A stretch of 40,476 nt of DNA from Streptomyces sp. XM83C (lineage in GTDB: Bacteria; Actinomycetota; Actinomycetes; Streptomycetales; Streptomycetaceae). Position 1 is the first letter of the stretch. The number at the start of each line of letters is the position of its first letter. Below, one piece after another: positions 17,190 through 25,346 of this stretch. The stretch spans positions 1 to 40,476 of the forward strand of contig NZ_JALLGL010000016.1 of NCBI RefSeq assembly GCF_023072675.1. Direction: 5' to 3'. Below the pieces are notes generated by a model that worked only from the letters and a program-made list of their open reading frames with translations, had not been told where the DNA came from and ran no database searches. The translations under genes and the position numbers were made by a program.

Positions 17190-18194
17190 ATGCCAGGCGC
17201 CATCTACGCCGAAGGCCTGGTGAAGACCTTCGGCGACGTCAAAGCCCTCGACGGCGTCGACCTCGACGTCCCCGAAGGCACCGTCCTGGGCCTGCTCGGA
17301 CCGAACGGCGCGGGCAAGACCACCACGGTCCGCTGCCTGACCACCCTGCTGCGGCCCGACCGCGGCCGGGCCGTCGTCGCAGGCGTGGACGTGCTCAAGC
17401 ATCCGAACGACGTGCGGCGCTCGATCGGCCTGTCCGGCCAGTTCGCCGCCGTCGACGAGTACCTCACCGGCCGCGAGAACCTCCAGATGGTGGGCCGTCT
17501 CTACCAGATGCGGCCCAAGGCCGCCAAGGCCCGCGCCGCCGAACTGCTCGAACAGTTCGACCTGGCCGACGCCGCCGACCGGCCCACCAAGACCTACTCC
17601 GGCGGTATGCGCCGCCGTCTGGACCTCGCCGCGGCGCTCGTCGTCTCCCCGCCCGTGATGTTCATGGACGAACCGACGACGGGCCTCGACCCCCGCAACC
17701 GCCAGCTTCTGTGGGACGTCATCAAACGCCTCGTCTCCGGCGGTACGACGCTGCTGCTGACCACGCAGTATCTGGAGGAGGCCGACCACCTCGCCCACGA
17801 CATCGCCGTCGTCGACCACGGCCGGGTCATCGCCCGCGGCACCTCCGACGAACTCAAGGCCCGCACCGGCGGCGAACGCGTCGAGGTCGTCGTCCACGAA
17901 CGCGACGACATCCCGACCGCCGCCACCGTCCTGCGCGGCTTCGGCAAGGGCGACATCACCGTCGAGGAACACACCCGCAAACTCACCGTCCCCGTCACCG
18001 GAGGCGCCAAACTGCTCGCCGAGATCATCCGCGACCTCGACACCCGCGGCATCGAGATCGACGACATCGGCCTGCGCCGCCCCACCCTCGACGACGTGTT
18101 CCTCTCCCTGACCGGGCACGTCGCCGAGAGCAAGGACGAGGACGACGACACGAAGGGGCCCGCGAAGCGGCCCGCGAAGGAGGCAGCCAAGTGA
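17190..18194 (+). CDS. ABC exporter ATPase, DrrA-type
   Basis: This 334-residue ATPase of a two-gene ABC-2 exporter has Walker A GPNGAGKTT at about 37-45, Q-loop near SGQFAAVDEYLTG, signature YSGGMRRRLDLAAAL, Walker B VMFMDEPTTGLDP and the switch histidine in LLLTTQYLEEADHLA. The C-terminal extension after about 225, with a Lys/Asp/Glu-rich tail (ESKDEDDDTKGPAKRPAK), is typical of daunorubicin-resistance DrrA proteins. ATG 17190 is chosen with GAGGTGG 8 bases upstream over GTG 17178, which lies within that site. Its stop overlaps the permease start by four bases. The substrate may be a lipophilic drug or a cell metabolite; the sequence does not say. Confidence 0.95.
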   Translation: MPGAIYAEGLVKTFGDVKALDGVDLDVPEGTVLGLLGPNGAGKTTTVRCLTTLLRPDRGRAVVAGVDVLKHPNDVRRSIGLSGQFAAVDEYLTGRENLQMVGRLYQMRPKAAKARAAELLEQFDLADAADRPTKTYSGGMRRRLDLAAALVVSPPVMFMDEPTTGLDPRNRQLLWDVIKRLVSGGTTLLLTTQYLEEADHLAHDIAVVDHGRVIARGTSDELKARTGGERVEVVVHERDDIPTAATVLRGFGKGDITVEEHTRKLTVPVTGGAKLLAEIIRDLDTRGIEIDDIGLRRPTLDDVFLSLTGHVAESKDEDDDTKGPAKRPAKEAAK

Positions 18195-19036
18195 GCGCCG
18201 TCACCGATGCCGCGCCGATCGCCGCGCCCGCCCACCCGGTGGTGCAGTCCGTCCGTGACTCCCTGGTGATCGCCAAGCGGAACCTCATCCGCATGAGCAG
18301 AATCCCCGAGATGGTGATTTTCGGGCTGATCCAGCCGATCATGTTCGTGGTGCTGTTCAGCTATGTCTTCGGCGGCTCCATGAACATCGGCGGCACCACG
18401 GACTCCAGCGTCTACCGCAACTTCCTCATGGCCGGCATCTTCGCCCAGACCGTCACCTTCGCCACCGCCGGCGCCGGCGCGGGCATCGCCGACGACATGC
18501 ACAAGGGGCTCATCGACCGCTTCCGCTCGCTGCCCATGGCCCGCGGCGCGGTCCTCACCGGCCGCACCCTCGCCGACCTGGTGCAGACAGCGCTGACCCT
18601 GTTCGTGCTGGCGATCGTCGCCCTGCTCGTCGGCTGGCGCACCCACACCAGCGCCGGCGAGGTCCTCGCCGCGTTCGGCCTGCTCCTGCTGCTCGGGTAC
18701 GCCTTCACCTGGGTCGGCGCGCTCATCGGCCTGTCCGTGCGCACCCCCGAGGCCGCCACCTCCGGCGGACTGATCTGGCTCTTCCCGGTCACGTTCATCT
18801 CGAACGCGTTCGTGGACTCCAGCCGGATGACGCCCTGGCTGCAGCACGTCGCCGACTGGAACCCGTTCAGCGCCACCGTCCAGGCCTGCCGCAAGCTGTT
18901 CGGCAACCCCGGCGTCTCCCCGTCGGACGCCTGGCCGATGGTCCACCCCGTGTGGGCGTCGCTGATCTGGTCGGTGCTGATCATCGTGGTGTTCCGCACC
19001 CTGGCGGTCCGCAAGTACCGCTCGGCCGCCGCCTGA
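18191..19036 (+). CDS. ABC exporter permease, DrrB-type (ABC-2)
   Basis: This 281-residue membrane protein has six predicted membrane segments, including PEMVIFGLIQPIMFVVLFSYVFGG, LFVLAIVALLVGW and the C-terminal VWASLIWSVLIIVVFRTLAV. The ABC-2 hallmark between segments 2 and 3 is present (GIADDMHKGLIDRFRSLPMARGAVLTGR). GTG 18191 overlaps the ATPase stop as GTGA, and AAGGAGG lies 7 bases upstream, so the pair is co-translated. It forms the channel for the ATPase upstream. The operon ends in a 13-pair hairpin. Confidence 0.94.
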   Translation: MSAVTDAAPIAAPAHPVVQSVRDSLVIAKRNLIRMSRIPEMVIFGLIQPIMFVVLFSYVFGGSMNIGGTTDSSVYRNFLMAGIFAQTVTFATAGAGAGIADDMHKGLIDRFRSLPMARGAVLTGRTLADLVQTALTLFVLAIVALLVGWRTHTSAGEVLAAFGLLLLLGYAFTWVGALIGLSVRTPEAATSGGLIWLFPVTFISNAFVDSSRMTPWLQHVADWNPFSATVQACRKLFGNPGVSPSDAWPMVHPVWASLIWSVLIIVVFRTLAVRKYRSAAA

Positions 19037-19040
19037 GCAG

Positions 19041-19082
19041 CGCGAAGCCCCCGCGCGCCGGGAGGGCGCCGGGGGCTTCGCG
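19041..19082. terminator. Terminator between the ABC operon and greA
   Basis: Perfect outer stem CGCGAAGCCCCCG / CGGGGGCTTCGCG with a GC-rich inner loop that can pair further. It lies between converging stops at 19036 and 19100. Confidence 0.8.
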
Positions 19083-19099
19083 GCCGGTCCTGAGCGGGG

Positions 19100-19597
19100 T
19101 CAGCCGTTGTACGGCTCCGCCTTGAGGATCTTCACCGAGGCCTTCTTGCCGTTCGGCAGTTCGTACTCGGCGGTCTCGCCGACCTTGTGCCCGATCACGC
19201 CGCCGCCCAGCGGGGACTGCGGCGAGTAGGTCTCGATGTCGGCGCTGGCGTACTCACGGGAGGCGAGCAGGAAGGTCAGCGTGTCGTCCTCGTCACCGTC
19301 GAACGCGATCGTCACGACCATGCCCGGCGCCACGGCACCGTCGGACGCCGGAGGCTCCCCGACCTTGGCCGTCTCGAGGAGCTGGGTCAGCTGGCGCACG
19401 CGGAGCTCCTGCTTGCCCTGCTCCTCCTTGGCCGCGTGGTACCCGCCGTTCTCGCGCAGGTCGCCCTCCTCGCGCGCGGCCGCGATCTTGGCGGCGATCT
19501 CCGTGCGCGCAGGACCAGTAAGGTACTCAAGCTCGTCCTTGAGCTTGTTGTACGCCTCCTGGGTCAGCCAGGTGACGTTCTCGCTGGTCTGGGTCAC
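19100..19597 (-). CDS. greA: Transcription elongation factor GreA
   Basis: This 165-residue protein binds the secondary channel of RNA polymerase and stimulates cleavage of backtracked RNA. The N-terminal coiled coil covers about 8-85 (LTQEAYNKLKDELEYL ... KEEQGKQELRVRQLTQLLETAK), with the acidic tip in AAREEGDLRENGGYHAAKEEQ. The C-terminal FKBP-like domain includes SPQSPLGGGVIGHKVGE. GTG 19597 (VTQTSENVTWLTQEAY) is preferred because GAGGAGC lies 6 bases upstream; the longer frame (MLCIPSTDEEHP) covers that site. It is a single-gene unit. Confidence 0.96.
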   Translation of the reverse strand: MTQTSENVTWLTQEAYNKLKDELEYLTGPARTEIAAKIAAAREEGDLRENGGYHAAKEEQGKQELRVRQLTQLLETAKVGEPPASDGAVAPGMVVTIAFDGDEDDTLTFLLASREYASADIETYSPQSPLGGGVIGHKVGETAEYELPNGKKASVKILKAEPYNG

Positions 19598-19807
19598 AGG
19601 GTGCTCCTCGTCGGTACTGGGAATACAAAGCATCGCCCTACCCAGAAGAATGTTCCCTCATGGATGGGCGAAACCACGAGCCTAACAATTCAAGGCCGCA
19701 AGGGGGAGGACATAAGCCATGAGAATCACGTCAGCGCAGGTCAGCGCCGATGTGATTCGAGCCGTACCCGGCCGGGCCGCGCGTGGCGGGACAAGTCTTG
19801 CCGTGCC

Positions 19808-20206
19808 CTAGTCGCCGTGACAGCCGAGCAGCTCGGCTGTGGACCCCTTCGCCGTCGTACGCAGAGTGACGACCTGGTCGATCCGGGTCTCCGGCCCCGA
19901 GAAACGGAAGTCCGCGCGCCCCACCTCGGCGCCGTCCCCGGACTGCGAGCGGACCGTGCAGTAGCCGGAGGCCCCGGCGTCCTTGTGCACCTCCAGATGC
20001 ACCTGGACCGCCTTCTCGGAGACCTGGAAGCTGATCACCTGGGCGCTGATCTCGCTGCCGGCGACATAGTGCCAGCCGAACCAGCCGACGAGCCCCAGCA
20101 GCGCGGCGCCCAGCACGGCGCCGACGACCTTGAGGGTGCGGTCGGAACGCTGGTCGGAGGAACGGCCGTAGCGGCCCTCCGGCACGTGCGTGCTCACCGT
20201 ACTCAT
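19808..20206 (-). CDS. DUF4307-type membrane protein
   Basis: This 132-residue protein is anchored by one segment (VVGAVLGAALLGLVGWFGWHYVAG, about 27-50) after a 25-residue cytoplasmic part. It is followed by an extracytoplasmic beta-rich domain with two cysteines (YCTVRS and LLGCHGD) able to form a disulfide. Sequence and place match the actinobacterial DUF4307 family, which sits divergent from mca in Streptomyces and mycobacteria. Function is unknown; the conserved neighbour suggests a link to thiol or electrophile homeostasis. ATG 20206 has GAGAGGA 5 bases upstream. Confidence 0.88.
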   Translation of the reverse strand: MSTVSTHVPEGRYGRSSDQRSDRTLKVVGAVLGAALLGLVGWFGWHYVAGSEISAQVISFQVSEKAVQVHLEVHKDAGASGYCTVRSQSGDGAEVGRADFRFSGPETRIDQVVTLRTTAKGSTAELLGCHGD

Positions 20207-20277
20207 GATCGTCCTCTCGGCGTGCCCTCCGGACAGATCGGACGAAAGTCCGAAGCGGGCTCCCGGGCGGTGAACCC

Positions 20278-20303
20278 GGAATTATTCGCCGCCCGATTCG
20301 GTC
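20278..20303 (+). promoter_or_regulatory. Probable SigR promoter of mca
   Basis: GGAAT (20278-20282), then 18 bases, then GTC (20301-20303). The Streptomyces SigR consensus is GGAAT-N18/19-GTT, so one base differs. mca is a reported SigR/RsrA target in S. coelicolor. A start near 20310 would leave about 57 bases of leader before the TTG. Confidence 0.5.
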
Positions 20304-20366
20304 ACTATAGAAGCCGCCGATCGCACCCGCTGACACCGGGGCGCCGACATCGATGAGGATTGAGTC

Positions 20367-21248
20367 TTGACTGACCAGCTGCGACTGATGGCCGTCCACG
20401 CCCACCCCGACGACGAGTCGAGCAAGGGCGCGGCCACCATGGCGAAGTACGTGTCCGAGGGGGTGGACGTGCTGGTGGTGACCTGCACGGGCGGGGAGCG
20501 CGGCTCCATCCTCAACCCGAAGCTCCAGGGCGACAAATACATCGAGGAGAACATCCACGAGGTCCGCCGCAAGGAGATGGACGAGGCACGGGAGATCCTC
20601 GGTGTGAAGCAGGAATGGCTGGGCTTCGTGGACTCCGGCCTGCCCGAGGGCGACCCGCTGCCCCCGCTGCCGGAGGGCTGCTTCGCACTGGAGGACGTCG
20701 ACACGGCGGCCGGTCGGCTGGTGAAGAAGATCCGCTCCTTCCGCCCGCAGGTGATCACCACCTACGACGAGAACGGCGGCTACCCGCACCCCGACCACAT
20801 CATGACCCACAAGATCACGATGGTGGCGTTCGAGGGCGCGGCGGACACCGAGAAGTACCCGGAGGAGGAGTTCGGCCCGGCGTTCCAGCCGCTGAAGCTC
20901 TACTACAACCAGGGCTTCAACCGTCCCCGCACCGAGGCGCTGCACAACGCGATGCTGGAGCGCGGTCTCGAGTCGCCGTACGGGGAGTGGCTCAAGCGCT
21001 GGGAGCAGTTCGAGCGCAAGGAGCGCACCCTCACCACGCACATCCCGTGCGCGGACTTCTTCGAGATCCGCGACAAGGCCCTGATCGCGCACGCCACGCA
21101 GATCGACCCGGACGGCGGCTGGTTCCGGGTGCCGATGGAGATCCAGAAGGAGGTCTGGCCCACGGAGGAGTACGAGCTGGCGAAGTCTCTCGTCGATACG
21201 TCCCTCCCCGAGGACGACCTCTTCGCGGGCGTCCGCGACAATGCCTGA
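20367..21248 (+). CDS. mca: Mycothiol S-conjugate amidase
   Basis: This 293-residue zinc amidase cleaves mycothiol-toxin conjugates into GlcN-Ins and a mercapturic acid that is exported. The metal and catalytic motif is HAHPDDES (11-18), and the second metal histidine is in GGYPHPDH (about 137-144). Length and the segment DEARE-LG-WLGFVDSGLPEGDPLPPLP separate it from the deacetylase MshB. It starts at TTG 20367 with GAGG about 10 bases upstream. It is preceded by a SigR-like promoter and divergent from a DUF4307 gene. Its stop overlaps the next small membrane-protein gene by eight bases, so that gene is probably co-expressed. Confidence 0.96.
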   Translation: MTDQLRLMAVHAHPDDESSKGAATMAKYVSEGVDVLVVTCTGGERGSILNPKLQGDKYIEENIHEVRRKEMDEAREILGVKQEWLGFVDSGLPEGDPLPPLPEGCFALEDVDTAAGRLVKKIRSFRPQVITTYDENGGYPHPDHIMTHKITMVAFEGAADTEKYPEEEFGPAFQPLKLYYNQGFNRPRTEALHNAMLERGLESPYGEWLKRWEQFERKERTLTTHIPCADFFEIRDKALIAHATQIDPDGGWFRVPMEIQKEVWPTEEYELAKSLVDTSLPEDDLFAGVRDNA

Positions 21249-21489
21249 TATGAGCGCAAGCGTGAGCCTGGCAGCGACCCACCTCGTCTCCCTCGCGAAG
21301 GAGGTCGACGAGAACAAGGTCACCCCCGGTGTCCTCGGCTTCATCGTGTTCGCGGTGATGGCCCTGGCCGTGTGGGGCCTGATGAAGTCCATGAACCGGC
21401 ACATGGGCAAGGTCGACTTCAAGGAGACCCCGGACCCCGACGCCGAGCCGACGGGCCGCACGGCCGATCCGAAGCCCCAGCAGGGCTGA
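21241..21489 (+). CDS. Small one-TM protein co-transcribed with mca
   Basis: This 82-residue protein (79 if it starts at ATG 21250) has a short leader (SLAATHLVSLAKEVDENKVTPG), one membrane segment (VLGFIVFAVMALAVWGLM, about 31-48) and a Pro/Asp-rich cytoplasmic tail after KSMNRHMGKVDF. The first ATG overlaps the last eight bases of mca, which implies translational coupling. No catalytic motif is seen. I remember this as a conserved Streptomyces hypothetical downstream of mca; its function is unknown. Confidence 0.8.
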   Translation: MPDMSASVSLAATHLVSLAKEVDENKVTPGVLGFIVFAVMALAVWGLMKSMNRHMGKVDFKETPDPDAEPTGRTADPKPQQG

Positions 21490-21725
21490 CCCGGCGAGGC
21501 GCCCCACCGGCGCCTCGCCGGTGCGGGGCCATGCACCCGGGGCCGGGCGGCAGGTCCGGCGCGGCCGTAGCCGATCACGGACCGTGAGACTCTCCGTGCG
21601 CGTCGCGGCGAGGCGGCCGGAGTGCGGCGGTGTGGTGGACGGCGGGTGGCGCCGTGGGCGGCCCTGTCCTGGCCGCACACCCGTGATCCGGTCGTCGGCG
21701 CGGGTACTGGGGCAGGATGGACCCC

Positions 21726-23759
21726 ATGCCGAATCGCCTGGCCCACGAGACGTCCCCCTACCTCCTCCAGCACGCCGACAACCCCGTCGACTGGTGGCCC
21801 TGGTCCGCCGAGGCGTTCGAGGAGGCGCGCAGGCGGGGTGTGCCCGTGCTGCTGAGCGTCGGGTACAGCAGCTGCCACTGGTGCCATGTGATGGCTCACG
21901 AGTCCTTCGAGGACGAGGACACCGCCGACTACCTCAACGCCCACTTCGTCAGCGTCAAGGTCGACCGCGAGGAACGCCCCGACGTGGACGCCGTCTACAT
22001 GGAGGCCGTGCAGGCGGCCACCGGGCAGGGCGGCTGGCCCATGACCGTGTTCCTCACCCCGGACGCCGAGCCGTTCTACTTCGGCACGTACTTCCCGCCC
22101 GCCCCCCGGCACGGCATGCCGTCGTTCCGGCAGGTCCTGGAGGGCGTGACGCAGGCGTGGCGGGACCGGCGGGACGAGGTCGCCGAGGTCGCGGGGAAGA
22201 TCGTGCGGGACCTCGCCGGCCGGGAGATCGCCCACGGCGGTGAGGGCGTGCCCGGCGAGGAGGAGCTGGCACAGGCACTGCTCGGGCTGACGCGGGAGTA
22301 CGACGCGCAGCGCGGCGGGTTCGGCGGGGCGCCGAAGTTCCCGCCGTCGATGGTGATCGAGTTCCTGCTGCGGCACCACGCCCGCACCGGCTCCGAGGGC
22401 GCCCTGGAGATGGCGCAGGACACCTGCGAGCGGATGGCCCGGGGCGGCATCTACGACCAGCTCGGGGGCGGGTTCGCGCGGTACTCCGTGGACCGGGAGT
22501 GGGTGGTTCCGCACTTCGAGCGTATGTTGTACGACAATGCATTGCTCTGTCGGGTTTACACCCATTTGTGGCGCTCCACCGGTTCCGATCTCGCCCGCCG
22601 CGTCGCCCTGGAGACCGCCGATTTCCTCGTCCGTGAACTGCGCACCCCGGAGGGCGGGTTCGCTTCCGCGCTGGACGCCGACAGCGACGACGGCACCGGC
22701 AGGCATGTCGAGGGTGCCTACTACGTGTGGACACCGCAGCAGCTGCGGGACGTCCTCGGCGACGACGCCGGACTGGCCGCCCGGTACTTCGGCGTCACCG
22801 ACGAGGGCACCTTCGAGCACGGCGCGTCCGTACTGCAACTGCCGCAGAGCGAGGGCGTGTTCGACGCGGACAGGCTCGCGAGCGTCCGGGAGCGGCTGAT
22901 CGCCGCCCGTGCCGAGCGGCCCGCGCCCGGCCGGGACGACAAGGTCGTCGCCGCCTGGAACGGGCTCGCGATCGCCGCGCTCGCCGAGACCGGCGCCTGC
23001 TTCGACCGGCCCGACCTCGTCGAGGCCGCGCTCGCCGCCGCCGACCTGCTGGTCCGCGTCCACCTCGACGAGCACGCCCGGCTCACCCGCACCAGCAAGG
23101 ACGGGCGCGCCGGCACCAACGCCGGGGTGCTGGAGGACTACGGCGATGTCGCCGAGGGCTTCCTCACGCTCGCCTCGGTCACCGGCGAGGGCGTGTGGCT
23201 GGAGTTCGCCGGGCTGCTCCTCGACCATGTGCTGACCCGGTTCACCGACCCCGGCAGCGGGGCGCTGTACGACACGGCGGAGGACGCCGAGCAGCTGATC
23301 CGCCGACCGCAGGACCCCACCGACAACGCGGTGCCGTCCGGCTGGACGGCCGCCGCCGGTGCGCTGCTGTCGTACGCCGCGCACACCGGCTCCGAGCCGC
23401 ACCGCACCGCCGCCGAGCGGGCCCTCGGCGTGGTGAGGGCGCTCGGCCCGCGCGTGCCCCGCTTCGTCGGCTGGGGGCTCGCCGTCGCCGAGGCCCGCCT
23501 CGACGGGCCGCGCGAAGTGGCCGTCGTGGGCCCTGACCCGGCCGACGAGGCGACGCGCACCCTGCACCGTACGGCGCTGCTGGGCACCGCGCCCGGCGCG
23601 GTCGTCGCCTGCGGCACACCGGACAGCGACGAGTTCCCGCTGCTCGCAGGCCGGCCGCTGAGCGGGGGTGCCGCGACGGCGTATGTGTGCCGGAACTTCA
23701 CCTGCGACGCCCCGACGACCGATCCGGAGCGGTTGCGTCACGCGCTGACCGGTCACTGA
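21726..23759 (+). CDS. Thioredoxin-fold protein of the YyaL/DUF255 family
   Basis: This 677-residue protein starts [23 protein letters not shown], the family hallmark. The thioredoxin-like domain (about 1-165) has Cys50-His-Trp-Cys53 in [11 protein letters not shown], and [16 protein letters not shown] follows. The rest (about 200-660) is an alpha/alpha toroid like N-acylglucosamine epimerases. Biochemical function is not settled. ATG 21726 is chosen to match family members; ATG 21717 would add MDP. Codons around 22521-22570 (TTG, AAT, GCA, TTG, TGT, GTT, CAT, TTG) are unlike the rest of the gene. The gene is monocistronic and ends 318 bases before the glycosyltransferase operon. Confidence 0.94.
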   Translation: MPNRLAHETSPYLLQHADNPVDWWPWSAEAFEEARRRGVPVLLSVGYSSCHWCHVMAHESFEDEDTADYLNAHFVSVKVDREERPDVDAVYMEAVQAATGQGGWPMTVFLTPDAEPFYFGTYFPPAPRHGMPSFRQVLEGVTQAWRDRRDEVAEVAGKIVRDLAGREIAHGGEGVPGEEELAQALLGLTREYDAQRGGFGGAPKFPPSMVIEFLLRHHARTGSEGALEMAQDTCERMARGGIYDQLGGGFARYSVDREWVVPHFERMLYDNALLCRVYTHLWRSTGSDLARRVALETADFLVRELRTPEGGFASALDADSDDGTGRHVEGAYYVWTPQQLRDVLGDDAGLAARYFGVTDEGTFEHGASVLQLPQSEGVFDADRLASVRERLIAARAERPAPGRDDKVVAAWNGLAIAALAETGACFDRPDLVEAALAAADLLVRVHLDEHARLTRTSKDGRAGTNAGVLEDYGDVAEGFLTLASVTGEGVWLEFAGLLLDHVLTRFTDPGSGALYDTAEDAEQLIRRPQDPTDNAVPSGWTAAAGALLSYAAHTGSEPHRTAAERALGVVRALGPRVPRFVGWGLAVAEARLDGPREVAVVGPDPADEATRTLHRTALLGTAPGAVVACGTPDSDEFPLLAGRPLSGGAATAYVCRNFTCDAPTTDPERLRHALTGH

Positions 23760-23778
23760 CCGTGGCGGGTGCGCCGTA

Positions 23779-23806
23779 GTGACACGTGATCACCTCTGCG
23801 TAAGAT
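23779..23806 (+). promoter_or_regulatory. Predicted promoter of the glycan operon
   Basis: GTGACA (23779-23784) and TAAGAT (23801-23806) with a 16-base spacer, one of the best promoter matches in the window. The spacer contains the palindrome GTGATCAC (23786-23793). A start near 23813 would give a leader of about 265 bases before GTG 24078. Confidence 0.45.
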
Positions 23807-24077
23807 CTCGGCCATTCTCTGACCGGTTCCGTACGCCGGACGGTGTGCCTCCAGCCCGTCCGGCCTCCCCGCTGACCAGCGCGAACGCTCCGCCGCCCGG
23901 CGCGACCGACGTGTGGCGCAACCGTATTGTTCAACCCTGTACCTCAATGTGAGGAAACACGCTCTTCACCGAAAGGGCCTGCGCCTTTCACAGATCGCCC
24001 ATAGTCTCTGGAACGTGCCACGCGGACGCCAACTCGCCCGCGTGACAGGGGGATTCGGGGATTCGGGGGGAATCTTT
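23807..24077 (+). promoter_or_regulatory. Long, relatively AT-rich leader of the glycan operon
   Basis: No convincing gene lies here. The frame continuous with the glycosyltransferase is open from 23913 but has low-GC third positions, so I treat it as untranslated. It holds small dyads: CCTCA-ATG-TGAGG (23942-23954), GAAAGG-N7-CCTTTC (23971-23989), two direct copies of GATTCGGGG (24052 and 24060), and GATTC/GAATC (24060-24074), which could fold over the G-rich ribosome-binding sequence. A second -10-like CATAGT is at 24000. Confidence 0.4.
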
Positions 24078-25346
24078 GTGCTGACGTCTGTCCTCATATC
24101 GGCCGTCTCGCTGGCCCTGTTCTGGATGGCGGCCTTCACCCTGTGGTGGCAGATGCACGCGTGGCGCACGCCCGAGGTGCTCGCCTCCACCCGGTTCAGC
24201 AGACCGGACGGCGACGAACACGTGTCGTTCTCACTGCTGCTGCCCGCACGCCACGAACAGGCCGTGCTGGACCACACCATCCAACGGCTGCTGGAGTCCA
24301 CCCACACCGACTTCGAGATCATCGTCATCGTCGGCCACGACGACCCGGAGACGACCGCCGTCGCCGAAGAGGCCGCCGCCCGCGACCCGCGCGTCCGCGT
24401 CGTCGTCGACACCCACGAGAAGAAGAACAAACCGAAGGCCATGAACACGGCGCTGCCGCACTGCCGCGGCGACGTCGTCGGGGTCTTCGACGCCGAGGAC
24501 CAGGTCCACCCCGAACTCCTCGCCCACGTCGACCACGCCTTCCGCACCACCGGCGCCGACGTCGTCCAGGGCGGAGTGCAGCTCATCAACTTCCACTCCA
24601 GCTGGTACAGCCTGCGCAACTGCCTGGAGTACTTCTTCTGGTTCCGCTCCCGCCTCCACCTGCACGCGCAGAAAGGATTCATTCCGCTCGGCGGCAACAC
24701 CGTCTTCGTCCGCACCGCCGTCCTGCGCGAAGCCGGCGGCTGGGACCCCGACTGCCTCGCCGAGGACTGCGACCTCGGCGTACGCCTCTCCTCCATCGGC
24801 AAGAAAGTCGTCGTCGCCTACGACCCCCGCATGGTCACCCGCGAGGAGACCCCCGGCAGCCTCGTCTCCCTGCTGAAACAGCGCACCCGCTGGAACCAGG
24901 GCTTCCTCCAGGTCTACCGCAAGAAGGACTGGAAACAACTGCCCGGCTTCGGCCAGCGGCTCCTCGCCCGCTACACCCTCATGACACCGTTCCTGCAAGC
25001 CTTCTCCGGCGTCATCATCCCCCTCAACGTGGCGATCGCCCTCTTCCTCGACGTGCCCGTCGGCATCGCCTTCATCACCTTCCTGCCGGCCGTCACCGCC
25101 CTCGTCACCTTCGTCTTCGAGGTCGTCGGACTCCACGACTTCGGCAAGCAGTACGGCCTGCGCGTGCGCTTCGCCCACTACCTGAAGCTCATCGCCGGCG
25201 GACCCTTCTACCAGGTCCTGCTCGCGGGCGCCGCCGTCCGCGCCGTATGGCGCGAACAACGCGGCCGCAACGACTGGGAGTTGACCACTCACGTCGGCGC
25301 CCACCTGGCGACGGCCGACGGGATCCGAGAGGACGTCAACGCGTGA
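24078..25346 (+). CDS. Processive family-2 glycosyltransferase (cellulose/hyaluronan-synthase-like)
   Basis: This 422-residue integral membrane enzyme polymerises a sugar from a UDP/GDP donor and threads the chain through the membrane. An N-terminal membrane segment (about 4-27) precedes the GT-A domain: DAED at 138-141, the acceptor/base motif AEDCD at 228-232 and the processivity motif QRTRW at 268-272. Several C-terminal membrane segments follow (about 303-350 and 375-392). No PilZ domain is seen, so direct c-di-GMP control is not indicated. GTG 24078 is chosen after GGGGGGAA and because codon use upstream is non-coding. The stop overlaps the next gene as GTGA. It is related to CslA-like enzymes but shorter; the sugar polymerised is not known. 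Confidence 0.9.
   Translation: MLTSVLISAVSLALFWMAAFTLWWQMHAWRTPEVLASTRFSRPDGDEHVSFSLLLPARHEQAVLDHTIQRLLESTHTDFEIIVIVGHDDPETTAVAEEAAARDPRVRVVVDTHEKKNKPKAMNTALPHCRGDVVGVFDAEDQVHPELLAHVDHAFRTTGADVVQGGVQLINFHSSWYSLRNCLEYFFWFRSRLHLHAQKGFIPLGGNTVFVRTAVLREAGGWDPDCLAEDCDLGVRLSSIGKKVVVAYDPRMVTREETPGSLVSLLKQRTRWNQGFLQVYRKKDWKQLPGFGQRLLARYTLMTPFLQAFSGVIIPLNVAIALFLDVPVGIAFITFLPAVTALVTFVFEVVGLHDFGKQYGLRVRFAHYLKLIAGGPFYQVLLAGAAVRAVWREQRGRNDWELTTHVGAHLATADGIREDVNA

Noticed and set aside
19731..23756. A 1341-codon minus-strand open frame opposite mca and the YyaL-type gene
   Set aside because: It is the antisense shadow of well-recognised plus-strand genes; such frames are common at 72% GC.
24048..24074. 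CRISPR-like or tandem-repeat array in the GATTCGGGG repeats
   Set aside because: Only two copies with no spacer; better explained as part of the leader and ribosome-binding region.
23913..24077. Extending the first glycosyltransferase upstream to 23913
   Set aside because: Third positions are AT-rich, the residues show no family match, and a G-rich ribosome-binding sequence precedes GTG 24078.
24078..25346. Direct c-di-GMP control of the processive glycosyltransferase
   Set aside because: No PilZ domain or RxxxR motif is seen after the catalytic region, so a link with the GGDEF protein at 7783 is unsupported.
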